Assembly (NCBI GenBank): GCA_003313425.1
Contig: NHZP01000004.1
Location: 248,001 to 312,000 of the forward strand
Origin: Pseudopyrenochaeta lycopersici
Lineage: Eukaryota; Ascomycota; Dothideomycetes; Pleosporales; Pseudopyrenochaetaceae
Direction of reading: 5' to 3'
Length of the DNA stretch: 64,000 nt
Shown: positions 1 to 12,082 of the stretch, piece after piece
How the letters are laid out: each line of letters opens with the position of its first letter
Position numbering within the stretch: the first letter of the stretch is position 1
Translations under genes and position numbers: made by a program
Notes under the pieces: model-generated
The model's input: the letters and a program-made list of their open reading frames with translations, nothing else
Database searches by the model: none
What the model was told of the DNA's origin: nothing

Positions 1-314
1 TATATAAACTTTAGTTTTCTTTCCTACTATATTATATCTTCTGCTTAGAGTATCTGCTCTCTTATTTTCTTTTCTTAGTATATATATAATGTTAAACTTA
101 TACTATCCTAAGAGTTCTAACTATCTTACTTATTTATAATTAAGTTATTTAGTTATTATAAAGTATATTAGGTTTTAGTAGTTTGTATAAATAGTAAGTT
201 CTAAGTAACTTTTTATATATACTCTCTAATATTATAGTATATTAATAATAGCTTTAAGTTCCTTATTATAGATATTATATTACTCTTCTATTTATAAGAA
301 CTTTTGTAAGTAAT

Positions 315-709
315 TATTAAAGATCTAATCAAGTAGTTATAATATAAAGCAACTAGTGTTAACTAGTAGATATCTTTAGAGTATTCTTTAGATATACAGG
401 CTAGGTTGAAGGTGGAAGTATTAAATAGTAGTATACTCGTAGATTATCTTAAGTTAATTACAATATGCCGTAGGGCCACATTATGCGAGTCTATATATAT
501 AATTATCTTATAGGATTCCTATAAGGCCCCCTCTAGGATTTCTAGGTTTGTCTCTGTCCTATAGGACATAGTCTGTCTTAGCGTGGGTTTCCTAGGATTA
601 CGTAATCCTAGCGTTATTAGTTGGTTTAGAGGCTCGGTCTCCTCGCTAGCCGTCTGTGCCTCTTCCCTTATCCTTATAACCGCCGCCTTCCTACTTCCTG
701 TTTATAATA
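315..709 (-). repeat. LTR of A2 (3' LTR in element sense)
   Basis: This 395-bp LTR is the same length as 6452-6846 and 40881-41275. It is mutated by C-to-T and G-to-A changes along its whole length: its last bases read GTTTATAATA where the unmutated copy has GTTCGTAACA. Confidence 0.93.
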
Positions 710-749
710 CTATCTCCCCTTCTAGTCCTTATGTCCTTATAACTAACCT

Positions 750-1280
750 ATAGCTTCTTATAGTACTGCTTATTATTATTCTATTAGAGATTGTATAAAT
801 ACTATTAGTTAGGTCGCTATAGTCTCTTGTAAATATTATTTAAAGAAGAAGTTAGAGTATAGGATGTCGTTATTAAAAGAGAAGTGTAGGAATTATTATT
901 AAAATAGGGTGTTGTTATACGAGCTAGTAGATATGCCAGTTCTAGACTTTTCTTATTTAAATAAGGAATTAGCTTAATTAGACGTATAAGAAGCTGAGGC
1001 TAACAACGCAGAAGAGAAGGCGCTAAATACCCTTCTTACTACTTACGCGAAAAAGAATTAACTTCGTAAATAATAAAAGTTATTACAGCGTTATAAGTAA
1101 TAATAGGTAGATAATTCTAGTTATATCGCGGAAGAGATTAAGGCGTTAGAGGCGATTAAGGATGTTAATTATAAGGTTAATATTCTTAAATAAGGGCTAA
1201 TACCTAGTACTTCTGCCTTAGACTAGAGTGTCTTTACTCTATCCTAGCTTAAAAGTAACCCTCTTCTCTTAGGAATTACG
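750..1280 (+). pseudogene. RIP-damaged antisense accessory ORF: Cys-rich motif plus coiled coil
   Basis: One plus-strand frame (in register with position 816) reads through about 150 codons, interrupted only by TAA/TAG codons that could come from CAA, CAG or TGG. Its N-terminal part has the pattern SC-x2-YY-KKKLEYRMS-x6-KC, where the Tyr residues may be former Cys, so it resembles a zinc-knuckle or C6-like cluster. A long Glu/Ala/Lys-rich stretch follows, consistent with a coiled coil. It lies between the polypurine tract and integrase, opposite and convergent to gag-pol. A similar gene sits in the same place in family D (48401-48982). Its function is not known to me. Confidence 0.55.
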
Positions 1281-1429
1281 TTATTAGATTAGGTTAGTTA
1301 TAATTCTAATACCTAACTTCTTTTTATTCCTTGTTATAGTTATATTTACTATTTTATTCCTTACAGTTTCTTAAGTTTAATTTAGGTTCCTATATATTTT
1401 CTAAGTTAGGGTAGTCCTTCTATTTTATA

Positions 1430-4400
1430 AGGTACTCTCTTTCTCTATATTAGTTTTCTGTAATCTTTAAGTATCTCTTATTAAGGATCTTCTTAACTTT
1501 ATACTCTGTCTCCTTTTTAGTTTTATACTTAAAAGTCTTCTGTAGTAGCGTTACTAGGTATACTAGTTCTAGTAACTTAATATAGAACCTAGGGTAGATT
1601 TTTGCGTCTTTAGGTAGTTCTAATATATACGTAACTAGTCTGTTATGTTGTTTAATTAAAAACAGTCTAACTTTAACGTAGTCTAACCCCTTATTAGGTT
1701 GTTTCGTGCGTAGGTTTTTTATAAGTAAGTATACTTTATCCCCTTTTTTTAGCTAAGGTACTATTTTTCTTTTCTTATTAATATATAAAATTTGTTATCC
1801 TTACTTTTTCTTAAGTCTTTCTTATAACTGTTTTAGCGTTGCCTGCAGTTCTCCTGCTATTCTAACTATAGCTTCTGCTTTAACACTTAGAAAGTTTCTT
1901 TTAAATAGGTTTAGGTGTTTCCTGTGATAGGCGTAGAACAGTGTCTCGCCTGTTGCTTTAGATTTGCTATTGTTAAACGCGATTTAGGCTGTAGGTAACA
2001 GTAATACCTAGTTATCCTGTTGTTTGTTACAGTACGTTCGTAGATATTATTTCAAGGTCCTGTTTATTCGTTCCGTTTGTCTATCTGTTTCTAGGTAGTA
2101 TGCTGTAGATAGTTTCCTTTAAGTACCTATCTCAGCTACAAAGGTTAACTAGAAATTAGACGTAAATAACTTATCTCTATTGCTAATAATAGTCTTTAGT
2201 ATGCTATAGTATTAGAATATTTAGTCTTTTATTATTTCTGTAAGTTATAGTGCCGTGAAATTCTTTCTAAACAGTATAAACTCTGCGTATTTAATACATC
2301 TGCATACTACGTTGCATATCGCATTATACTTATATCTAGTTACTTTATCTATAGACTTAGGTAAATCTGTAATAAAGTCTATTACTATATCTTCCTATAG
2401 TTTTATAAGTATCTTAATTACCTATAACTCGCTGTAGGGTGCATAAGTAGCATGTTTATTTTATTAGCAGGGTACACATTTCTTAATATGTGTCTCTACT
2501 TTTTACCTTAGGTTTATAATGTAATAGTTTTATTAGATAAGTTCTGTTATTTTTATAATTCCTAGGTATCTATATATTAGATTATTATAATATTATTAGA
2601 TAATAGTTTCGTGTAGGTCTTTAGGGACTTCTGCTTATATTTTTAAGATTACGTAGTATTCTTACGAAGGTCCTAAAGTTCTATCTTTATTTATTTTTAG
2701 GATTACTATATAAACTTTAGTTTTCTTCCCTATTATATCGTGTCTTCTGCTTAGTACGTCTGCTCTTCTATTTTCTTTTCCTAGTATATAGATAATCTTA
2801 AACTTATATTATCTTAGGAGTTCTAACTATCTTACTTGTCTTTAGTTTAGTTATTTTATTATCGTGAAGTATATTAGGTTCTAGTAGTTAGTATAAATAG
2901 TAAGTTCTAAGTAACTTTCTGCATATACTCTCTAATGTCGCAGCGCGTCAACAATAGCTTTTAGTTCTTTATTATAGATATTGTATTATTCTTCTATTTA
3001 TAAGAACTTACGCAAGTAATACGCTATAGGGTGCTATTTTCTGTCTTTTTTCTGTAAAGCTACTACTCTGATTGCGAGGTCTGATGCGTTAGTTTCAATC
3101 TTTAGTAGTTGTCTACTGGTAAATAATATAAGTACTAGTTTAGCTACGCAGGCTTCTTTCAACATCTTAAAGGCTTATTATTATTCTTCGTTTAAGTCTT
3201 ATTTTTTATCTTTTTTTATTAGTCTTATTAAGGGTGTTACAATCTTAGTAAAGTCCTTAATAAATTATTAATTAAAGTTAATAAATCCTAAGAATAACTA
3301 GATGTCTTTAACTGTTTATAGTGTCTTCTACTCTTAGATTATCTTAATTTTTAATTCGCTAATCCGCACTCCTTATCTTCTAACTATATATCCTAGGAAT
3401 TCTACCTCTTCTTTATAAAATTCGCACTTTTCTAGTTTTAACTTAAGGTAGTAGTTCCTTAATTATCGTAGTACTTCCTTAACATATTCCCTGTGTTCGT
3501 TTATATTTCTAGAGTAAACTAGAATATTGTCTAAGTAGGCTATAGTATATATATTAAGACATTCTACTAAGACGTTATTAATTAAATCTTAACACGTTGC
3601 TAGTGCGTTTGTTAGGCTAAAGGGCATTACTGTGTACTTATAATATCTATATTATGTCTTAAAGGCAGTTTTCTACTCTTCTCCTTCTTTTATTCTAATA
3701 AGGTTATACGCTCCTCTTAGGTCTAGTGCGGTAAAGTATTAAGCTCCTATTAATCTATCGCGTAGTTCTTATATATTAAGTAGCAGGTCGTAGTTCTTTT
3801 TAGTAATATTATTTAACTTCCTATAGTTAATACATAACCTTAACGCTCTATCCTTCTTTAGCGCGAATAGGATAAGATATCTTACTAAGGACTTAGATTT
3901 CCTAATAAAACCCTTCGCTAAATTTTTATTAATATATTTCTTTAGGACGCCTAGCTTATAGTTGCTTAAGCAGTATATTAGTACGAACTTAGGCTGCTTA
4001 CCTTCTATAAGTTCTATCTTATAGTCCTATTCTTAGTATTTTAGTAGTGCTTCCCTTCCTACCTTTTTAGTAAATATATCTCTAAATTCCTTATATTCTT
4101 CTAAGATCCTAAGAGTAGTAACTAACTCCTTATTCTTCTTAGCGTTTTTTACTAGCTGCTAATAAAGTAGCTGTTTCTTAGCTTTTCGCGAAGGTTTAAT
4201 ATTTATTATTATCTTCTTATCTACTAAAGCATGCGACTGTTACGTAGGTATTCTTACGTTATTCTTTATACGCACAGATACTCTTTATTTTGTCTAGTTA
4301 ATTACTAGGTTGCAGTACCTTAACTAAGGTAGCCCTAGTATAACATCATAGGCGGCTGTCCTAAAGACGTCTAGTCTAACCTAGTATATTTTAGAGGCTA

Positions 4401-6430
4401 GGCTGAGGCTAGTAGTAACCTTATAGGTTATTATCTCTCCTAATTTTCTGTTTACTACTATTATCTAGTAGGGTGTTTTCTTTAAGATAGGTTATAGCCC
4501 TGCTTTTAATATAGCTGTCCTAGAGATATAGTTTGCTTATAATCTAGAATCTATTAGTGCTTTTAGCTCCTTTCCTTAGAGTTTTATTCTAAGTTAGAAG
4601 AGACTCTCTTCCTTTTATTAGATAGCCTAACACTACTTATTAGTGCTGTCTAGTTATAGACGAATCCCTCGTCTAGTTCTAGCCTTCTTACTATAGGAAG
4701 GTTTAACTTCTAGTTTCTGTCTAAAAAAGAATTTTCCTTAAAGCTGTTTGCTTCCTTTTCTAGCTTGTAGCGCTTACATCCTAGATTTATACAGGTTTGC
4801 TATAATTTATTAGTGCATTACTTATTTATAATAATGTTTTAGTTTGCGGTGTACTTATTATTATGTCCTAGGAAATAGTTTGTTATTTATTTATCCTATA
4901 AGTAGTTAATATAATTATCTTGTTAACAGTTATACTATTACTATTTGCACGCCCCTTTTAGTGTTAGGAAGTGTCCTTCTTATAGCTTAATAGCGTAATA
5001 GTAATCGCAGTAATTATAGGTGCAGCAGAGATATAATAGTAGCCTGTGTTTTAGGTTTCTCTAGTTATAGTTATATTAAAAGAGTTTCTGTCCCTTCTCT
5101 ACTTAGGCTAAAGCTTTTTATTTAATTTATTACTTAGCTCGTTCTATAGAGAATCTAAAACACTTAATATTCTCTATTACGTATTCCTAACATATATTAT
5201 TCTAATTTAAAGGTTTATATTTTATCTTCTAGTCCTAGTATCGCATATACACGTATTTTCTACTATGTATTTTCTATAGTGCTAGTATACCCTATATTCT
5301 CTGTGTTTTATTATCTAGTGCCTGTGCTTCCTTAATACTTTCTATAGGTAGTAGTTAGTCCTAGTTAACTAGGGTCTCTAGATATAGTTCTGCTAGAGCC
5401 TTATTATTCTAGTTAATCTCCTAAGTATTTAAAGGAACCTGCCTATAGGTTCTTATAATCTAGTTATTATCTTACTATAGTAGTAATAAGGGTCTAGTAC
5501 TATAGTTAGGTGTAGTAACTACCTCCTAGTCTCTAAATTAGGTATTATTAAAGTTTTTAATTATATTAACTTTAAGTTAGGTAACTTTATTCTTTTATCT
5601 ATAATTCTTTATAAAGTGTCCCTTCTTCCTACAGTTATAGTAATTACCTTTTATTTTCTCTATATCTGTCTTCTAGTTTCCTACTTTCCTATTCCCTTAC
5701 TTCTTATTAACGTTATCTAGATATATTAGTTCTAGTTTATTAGAAGTATAGTAGCTAGTAGTATAAGTATTCTTTAGTTAGTAAATATAGCTTTTCTATT
5801 TACCTATATAGTTTATTCTTCCTTTTCTGTAGCTTTATAGTTCCTAGTTTAGTTTATATAGGTTATTATTAATCCTTATATAGTTATTAATTAGGTTGTT
5901 TAGGTCTTTAATAATAAATCCTGTTCTTATAAGTTCCTCCTTAACTTATAGTTTTAGGCCTTACTAGAATATTCTTTTAAGAGCTTTATTATCCTATCTA
6001 ATAATTATAGAGTATTATTTAAACCTATTAGCGTAGTTAGTAACAGAGGTGTATTATTTTAGTTCCTGTATATGTTATTCTGCTGTAACTTTCTTAGTCT
6101 GTATCCTAAAGATCTGCTAGATATGTTTTTTAAACTTATTCTAATCTTTAAATATTTCTGTGTTTTCCGCATCTATAATTCCTTAGTCTATATATTATTC
6201 TAGTTATAGTGTAACCTAGTCTAGCGCTTTACCTGTAAGGTAAGTAATTACAATAGGTACCTTGTTACTTTTGTTAATATCCTTGTAGAGGTAAAAGTAG
6301 AGGTTAAGTTAGAGTAACTATCCTTTAAGGTATTATTAGTTACTACTAAATATAGTAGGTTTACTAATTAGACGTCCTTTAGTAGACACAGTTAAAGAAT
6401 TAGGGGTAGCTACGTATTTACTAGGGCTGC
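1430..6430 (-). pseudogene. A2 gag-pol remnant
   Basis: The reverse transcriptase motif AYLDNILVYS can be read on the minus strand around 3512-3543; the family's second catalytic Asp has become Asn. A Cys/His knuckle-like region lies around 4960-5010, which places gag to the right. RNase H and integrase lie to the left, about 3000 to 1700. Frequent TAG and TAA codons in every frame show that the polyprotein is dead. Confidence 0.85.
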
Positions 6431-6451
6431 TTATCTTAAGGGTAATTAAAA

Positions 6452-6846
6452 TATTAAAGATCTAATTAAGTAGTTATAATATAAAGTAACTAGTATTAAC
6501 TAGTAGATATCTTTAGAGTATTCTTTAGATATATAGGCTAGGTTAAAGGTAGAAGTATTAAATAGTAGTATACTTGTAAATTGTCTTAAGTTAATTATAA
6601 TGTGCCGTAGGGCTATATTATACGAGTCTATATACATAATTGTCTTATAGGATTCCTATAAGGCCCCCTCTAGGATTTCTAGGTTTATCTCTGTCCTATA
6701 GGACATAGTCTGTCTTAGCGTGGGTTTCCTGGGATCACGTGATCCTGGCGTCATCGGTTGGTTCAGAGGCTCGGTCTCCTCGCTGGCCGTCCGTGCCTCT
6801 TCCCTTATCCTCATAACCGCCGCCTTCCCACTTCCTGTTCGTAACA
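6452..6846 (-). repeat. LTR of A2 (5' LTR in element sense), partly unmutated
   Basis: A 395-bp LTR matching 315-709. Its left part (to about 6725) is heavily mutated, but about 120 bp at the right end (about 6725-6846) is nearly identical to the unmutated solo LTR at 40881-41275. The target duplication GTAAT follows directly. Confidence 0.93.
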
Positions 6847-9800
6847 GTAATACGCTATAGAGTTCTATTTACTATCTTTCCTCTATAAGGCTACTGCTCT
6901 AATCGCAAGATCTAATATATCTGTTTTAATCTTTAGTAGTTACCTACTAGTAAATAATATAAGTACTAGTTTAGCTATACAGGCTTCTTTTAGTATTTTA
7001 AAGGCTTATTATTATTCTTTATTCTAGTCCTATTTTTCTTCTTTTTTTATTAGTCTTATTAAGAGTGTTATAATCTTAGTAAAGTCCTTAATAAATTATT
7101 AATTAAAGTTAATAAATCCTAAGAATAACTAAATATCCTTAACTATTTATAGTATCTTCTATTCTTAGATTATCTTAATTTTAGATTTACTAATCTATAC
7201 TCTTTATCTTCTAACTATATATCTTAGGAATTCTACCTCTTCTTTATAAAATTTATATTTTTCTAGTTTTAACTTAAGATAGTAGTTTCTTAGCTGTTAT
7301 AGTACTTTCTTAATATAGTCTTAATATTTATCTATATTTTAAGAGTAAACTAAAATATTATCTAGGTAGGCTATAGCGTATATATTAAGATATTCTACTA
7401 AGATATTATTAATTAAGTCTTAACACGTTACTAGCGCGTTTATTAGGCTAAAGGGTATTACTATATACTTATAGTATCTATATCTTATCTTAAAGGTAGT
7501 TTTCTATTCCTTTCCTTCCTTAACTCTAATAAGGTTATACGCTCCTCTTAAGTCTAGCGTAGTAAAGTATTAAGCTCTTATTAATCTATTACGTAGTTCT
7601 TATATATTAAGTAGTAGGTAGTAATTCTTCTTAGTAATATTATTTAACTTTCTATAGTTAGTGTATAACCTTAGTACTCTATCTTTCTTTAGCGTAAATA
7701 GGATAGAGTATCCTACTAAGGACTTAGATTTCCTAATAAAACCTTTTACTAAATTTTTATTAATATACTTTTTTAGAACACCTAGCTTATAATTACTAAG
7801 GCGGTTTATTAGTATAAACTTAGGCTACTTACCTTCTTTAAGTTCTATCTTATAGTCTTATTCCTAGTATTTTAGTAGTACTTCCCTTTCTACCTTTTTA
7901 GTAAATATATCTCTAAATTCTTTATATTCCTCTAGGATGCTAAGAGTAGTAACTAACTTCTTATTCTTCTTAGTATTCTTTACTAGCTACTAATAAAGTA
8001 GCTATTTTTTAGCTTTTTATAAAGGTTTAATATTTATTATTATCTTCTTATCTACTAAGGTATATAACTATTACGTAGGTATTCTTATATTATTTTTTAT
8101 ACGCATAGATACTCTCTATTTTATCTAGTTAATTACTAGGTTATAGTGTCTTAACTAAGGTAGTCCTAGTATAATATTGTAGGCGGCTATCCTAAAGACT
8201 TCTAATCTAACTTAGTATGTTTTAGAGGCTAAGCTAAGGTAAGTAGCTACCTTATAGGTTACTATTCCTCCTAATTTTCTGTTTACTACTATTATCTAGT
8301 AGGGGTTTTTCTTTAAGATAGGTTATAGCCTTACTTTTAATATAGCTATCTTAGAGATATAGTTTACTTATAATCTAGAATCTATTAGTACTTTTAGCTC
8401 TTTTCTTTAGAGTTTTATTTTAAGTTTAAAGAGACTCTCTTCCTCTTATTAGATAGCTTAATATTACTTTTTAGTGCTATCTAGTTATAGATAAATCTCT
8501 TATCTAGTTCTAGCCTTCTTACTATAGGAAGGTTTAGTTTCTAGTTTCTATCTTAAAAAGAATTTTCCTTAAAACTATTTACTTCCTTTTTTAGCTTATA
8601 GCGCTTATATCTTAGATTTATATAAGTCTGCTATAATTTATTAGTATATTACTTATTTATAATAATATTTTAATTTATAGTATATTTATTATTATGTCCT
8701 AAGAAGCAATTTATTATTTATTTATCCTATAAGTAGTTAATATAATTATCCTATTAATAGTTATACTATTATTATTTGCACGCTTCCTTTAGTATTAGGA
8801 AGTGTCCTTCTTATAACTTAATAGCGTAATAGTAATTATAGTAATTATATATATAGTAGAGGTATAATAGTAGCTTATATTTTAGGTTTCTCTAGTTATA
8901 GTTATATTAGAAGAGTTTTTATCCTTTCTCTACTTAGGCTATAGCTTTTTATTTAATTTACTGCTTAGCTTATTCTATAGAGAATCTAATATACTTAATA
9001 TTCTCTATTACGCATTCTTAATATATATTATTCTTATTTAAGGGTTTATACTTTATTTTCTAGTCCTAGCATTATATATATACGTATTTCTTACTATATA
9101 TTTTCTATAGTACTAGTATACCCTATATTCTCTATATTTTATTATCTAGTACTTATACTTCCTTAATACTTTCTATAGGTAGTAGTTAGTCCTAGTTAAC
9201 TAAGGTCCCTAGATATAGTTTTACTAGAGCCTTATTATTCTAGTTAATCTCTTAAGTATTTAGGATAACCTATTTATAGGTTTTTATAATCTAGTTATTA
9301 TCTTACTATAGTAGTAATAAAGGTCTAGTACTATAGTTAAGTATAGTAACTACCTCCTAGTCTCTAAATTAGGTGTTATTAAAGTTTTTAATTATATTAA
9401 CTTTAAGTTAAGTAATTTTATTCTTTTACTTATAATTCTTTACAAAGTATCCTTTCTTCTTATAATTATAGTAATTCCCTTTTAACTTCTCTGCGTCTAT
9501 CTTCTAGTTTCTTACCTTCTTATTTTCTTACTTTTTATTAATATTATCTAGATATATTAGTTCTAGTTTATTAGAAGTATAGTAGTTAGTAGTATAAGTA
9601 TTTCTAGGGTAGTAAATATAGCCCTTTTATTTACTTATATAGTTTATCTTTCCTTTTCTATAGCTCTATAGTTCCTAGTTTAACTTATATAGGTTATTAT
9701 TAATTCTTATATAGTTATTAATTAGGTTATTAAGGTCTTTAATAATGTATCTTATTCTTATAAGTTCCTTCCTAACCTATAGTTTTAGGCCTTATTAGAA

Positions 9801-10282
9801 TATTTATTTAAGAGCCTTATTATCTTATCTAATAATTATAGAGTACTACTTAAACCTATTAGTATAGTTAGTAACAGAGGTGTACTATTTAAGTTCCTGT
9901 ATATATTATTCTACTGTAACTTTCTTAGTCTATATTCTAAAGATTTACTAGATATGTTTTTTAAACTTATCCTAATCCTTAAATATTTCTATATTATCTG
10001 CGTTAATAATTTCCTAGTTTATATATTATTCTAGTTATAGCGTAACCTAGTCTAGTGCCTTACCTATAGGGTAAGTAATTATAATAGGTGCCTTATTACT
10101 TTTAGTAATATCTTTATAGAGATAGAAGTATAGGTTAAGTTAGAGTAACTATTCTTTTAGGTGTTATTAATTACTACTAAACGTAGTAAGTTTACTAATT
10201 AGGCGACTCTTAGTAGTTATAGTTAAAGAGTTAGAGGTAGCTATATATTTACTAGGACTACTTATCTTAAGAGTAATTAAAA
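6847..10282 (-). pseudogene. A1 gag to reverse-transcriptase remnant
   Basis: This is the 5' part of the outer element's internal region, parallel base for base with 3014-6451 of A2 but more heavily mutated. The reverse transcriptase Asp box is recognisable on the minus strand near 7342-7373. The RNase H to integrase portion continues at 1-314 and beyond the window. Confidence 0.82.
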
Positions 10283-10682
10283 TATTAAAGATCTAATTAA
10301 GTAGTTATAATATAAAGTAACTAGTATTAACTAGTTAGTATCTTTAGAGTATTCTATAGATGTGTAGTACTAGGTAGATTAAAGGTAGAAGTATTAGATA
10401 GTAGTATACTTATAGATTATCTTAAGTTAATTATAATATGCTATAGGGCTACATTATGCGGGTCTATATATATAATTATCTTATAGGATTCCTATAAGGC
10501 CCCCTCTAGGATTTCTAGGTTTGTCTTTGTCCTATAGGATATAGTCTGTCTTAGCGTGGGTTTCCTGGGATTACGTGACCCTGGCGTCATCGGTTGGTTC
10601 AGAGGCTCGGTCTCTTCGTTAGTCGTCCGTGCCTCCTCCCTCATCTTCATAACCGCCGCCTTCCCACTTCCTGTTCGTAACA
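10283..10682 (-). repeat. LTR of A1
   Basis: A family A LTR of about 400 bp with a few inserted bases near 10367-10378. Its right third (about 10560-10682) is much less mutated than the rest, as in the A2 right LTR. The following CTCTT may be a target duplication, but the left end is not in the window. Confidence 0.88.
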
Positions 10683-10996
10683 CTCTTTTCTTATTTTCTT
10701 ATATAGTTTTAAATTTTTATTAAAGTTATTAATACTATTAAAATTTTAGCTAAAAAAGAAAATTTTATAATAAAGTATTATAAATCTAAATTTTAGTATT
10801 ATAGTATAATTATACTAAGCTTATTTAAGGGCTAGCGCGTAATATAATAGACTTACTTAAAACCTACGCTAACTATATAGAGTAAAAATAATAAGTATTA
10901 TTCTTTCTTATAGCTAAGTTATAGTAATATAGAACTATCTCTTTACTATTATTTATAGTGTAAAGTAAGTACTATTACCTAAAACTATACGTTACA
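10683..10996 (+). repeat. Family C LTR fragment with flanking internal sequence
   Basis: Positions 10766-10996 (231 bp) match the LTR-like sequence 41702-41932 in the same orientation, and 41375-41612 in reverse. Positions 10683-10765 match the reverse complement of about 41613-41698, so LTR plus adjacent sequence travel together. The ends are TGTAAC-like and GTTACA. Insertion of A1 truncates it on the left. Confidence 0.75.
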
Positions 10997-12082
10997 GGTT
11001 AGGTATAGGTCTTATGTAATTAAACCTAACCTAAACCTAACCTATACCTATTTGATACCCTTATTTTAACAGTCTCTGTTACTAGATTAATATAATAGAC
11101 ACAGATCTAGTCTACCCAGAGGAACACTGTGCTGGTTTGACCTTAAGCGATGCAAGGCAGACGCCAGACTACTCGTTATTTTTATGGATCTCTGCTCATA
11201 AAAATGTGTTTTGATCGAGGATGGGCGCGCCCCAACTAGTCTGAGTGCCGTGTACCACACGGGTTTCTCGGTGGACAACGATTATCGCATGATTGGTGTG
11301 TCTACTGTACCCTTTCCCAGGACCCTTTACTGGGAGCCTTGAGTCCTTCTCCGCTCTACGGGGATGCAAGAAGTCGACGCTAACAACGTGAAGGGATCCT
11401 TTGAAGGGATTCTCATTCTCACCAGGATGGAGCTCCAGAACCCATATTTCACCATTGAGAAGAGGACTGTATATAGGGGCGGCGGGGAACTGCTGCAGAC
11501 TTCCTTCGCGATGCTGGCCCCTCTTCCCAGTGATAAATTCTTGTATTGCAACTTGTGCGTACTCTTCTATATCACGTTGAATGTCAATAGGCCCATTCGC
11601 GGTGGCAACCTGAAAAAGTGAGGTTTTTGCAAGGGCTGAACAGAAGCAGTCGCATTTGTCTAATTGTGGTGCGGTCAGCCACCGTCATATTTTAAGTGAA
11701 CGTGACTGCAGAGAAAATCTCATTGCACCTTGTTCATCTATTACATAAGCACATGTCGGTGCATGCTCAATGAAGCCGGAAATCTCCTCGAAACTAGTCA
11801 TACCTTTTGGTTATTGTGTTTAGTTCGATGAAAGTCTGATCAGGCTGGCAGGAAGCACTTCCACTTGAGGGGTGAGAACCGACTAAGCCAGGTTTAGGAT
11901 AGTAGAACTGAACACTTTAGAGAAGATGAGATGGCTTATCATTAACTGTTCAATGCCATTGGGGACAATTTAGATGTCCTTGCACTTTTTTGCTTCAATC
12001 GCGAAGCTCTTCAGTGCTCGTCGGTGTGCTTGACGACGTGCTGATGCTAATCTGAGCTGTTTTGACCGTCTAATACTTGACC
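10997..12082. other. Unmutated host DNA without a recognised gene
   Basis: Base composition turns normal from about 11090. Only short ORFs (up to 85 codons) occur and none resembles a known protein. The segment includes the 3' side of JIP5. Near 10996-11050 are short inverted GGTTAGGT / ACCTAACC-type repeats beside the family C fragment. I see no tRNA or convincing exon. Confidence 0.5.

Larger units (their letters stand above)
315..6846 (-). mobile_element. Complete nested family A Ty3/Gypsy element (A2)
   Basis: Two 395-bp LTRs (315-709 and 6452-6846) enclose about 5.7 kb of internal sequence. The 5-bp target duplication GTAAT is visible at 310-314 and 6847-6851. A polypurine tract on the minus strand lies beside the left LTR (710-722), which fixes the direction as minus. 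The order on that strand is gag, protease, reverse transcriptase (about 3900-3300), RNase H, integrase and a tail, the Ty3/Gypsy order. It is inserted into another copy of the same family. RIP-like mutation has destroyed all frames. Confidence 0.93.
1..10682 (-). mobile_element. Outer family A Ty3/Gypsy element (A1), left end outside window
   Basis: The sequence at 1-314 resumes at 6847: both parts match one continuous stretch of the other family A copy (about 2707-3018 and onward). A1 was therefore split by insertion of A2. It reads on the minus strand, with its 5' LTR on the right (10283-10682). The reverse transcriptase catalytic region lies near 7342-7373, where the Asp box reads with Asp replaced by Asn, a G-to-A change. 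Stops occur throughout at TAA/TAG, so no protein can be made. The left end and target duplication lie beyond the window. Confidence 0.88.

Noticed and set aside
11364..11621. 85-codon plus-strand ORF and overlapping minus ORFs
   Set aside because: No motif, overlapping frames on both strands, no splice or promoter support.
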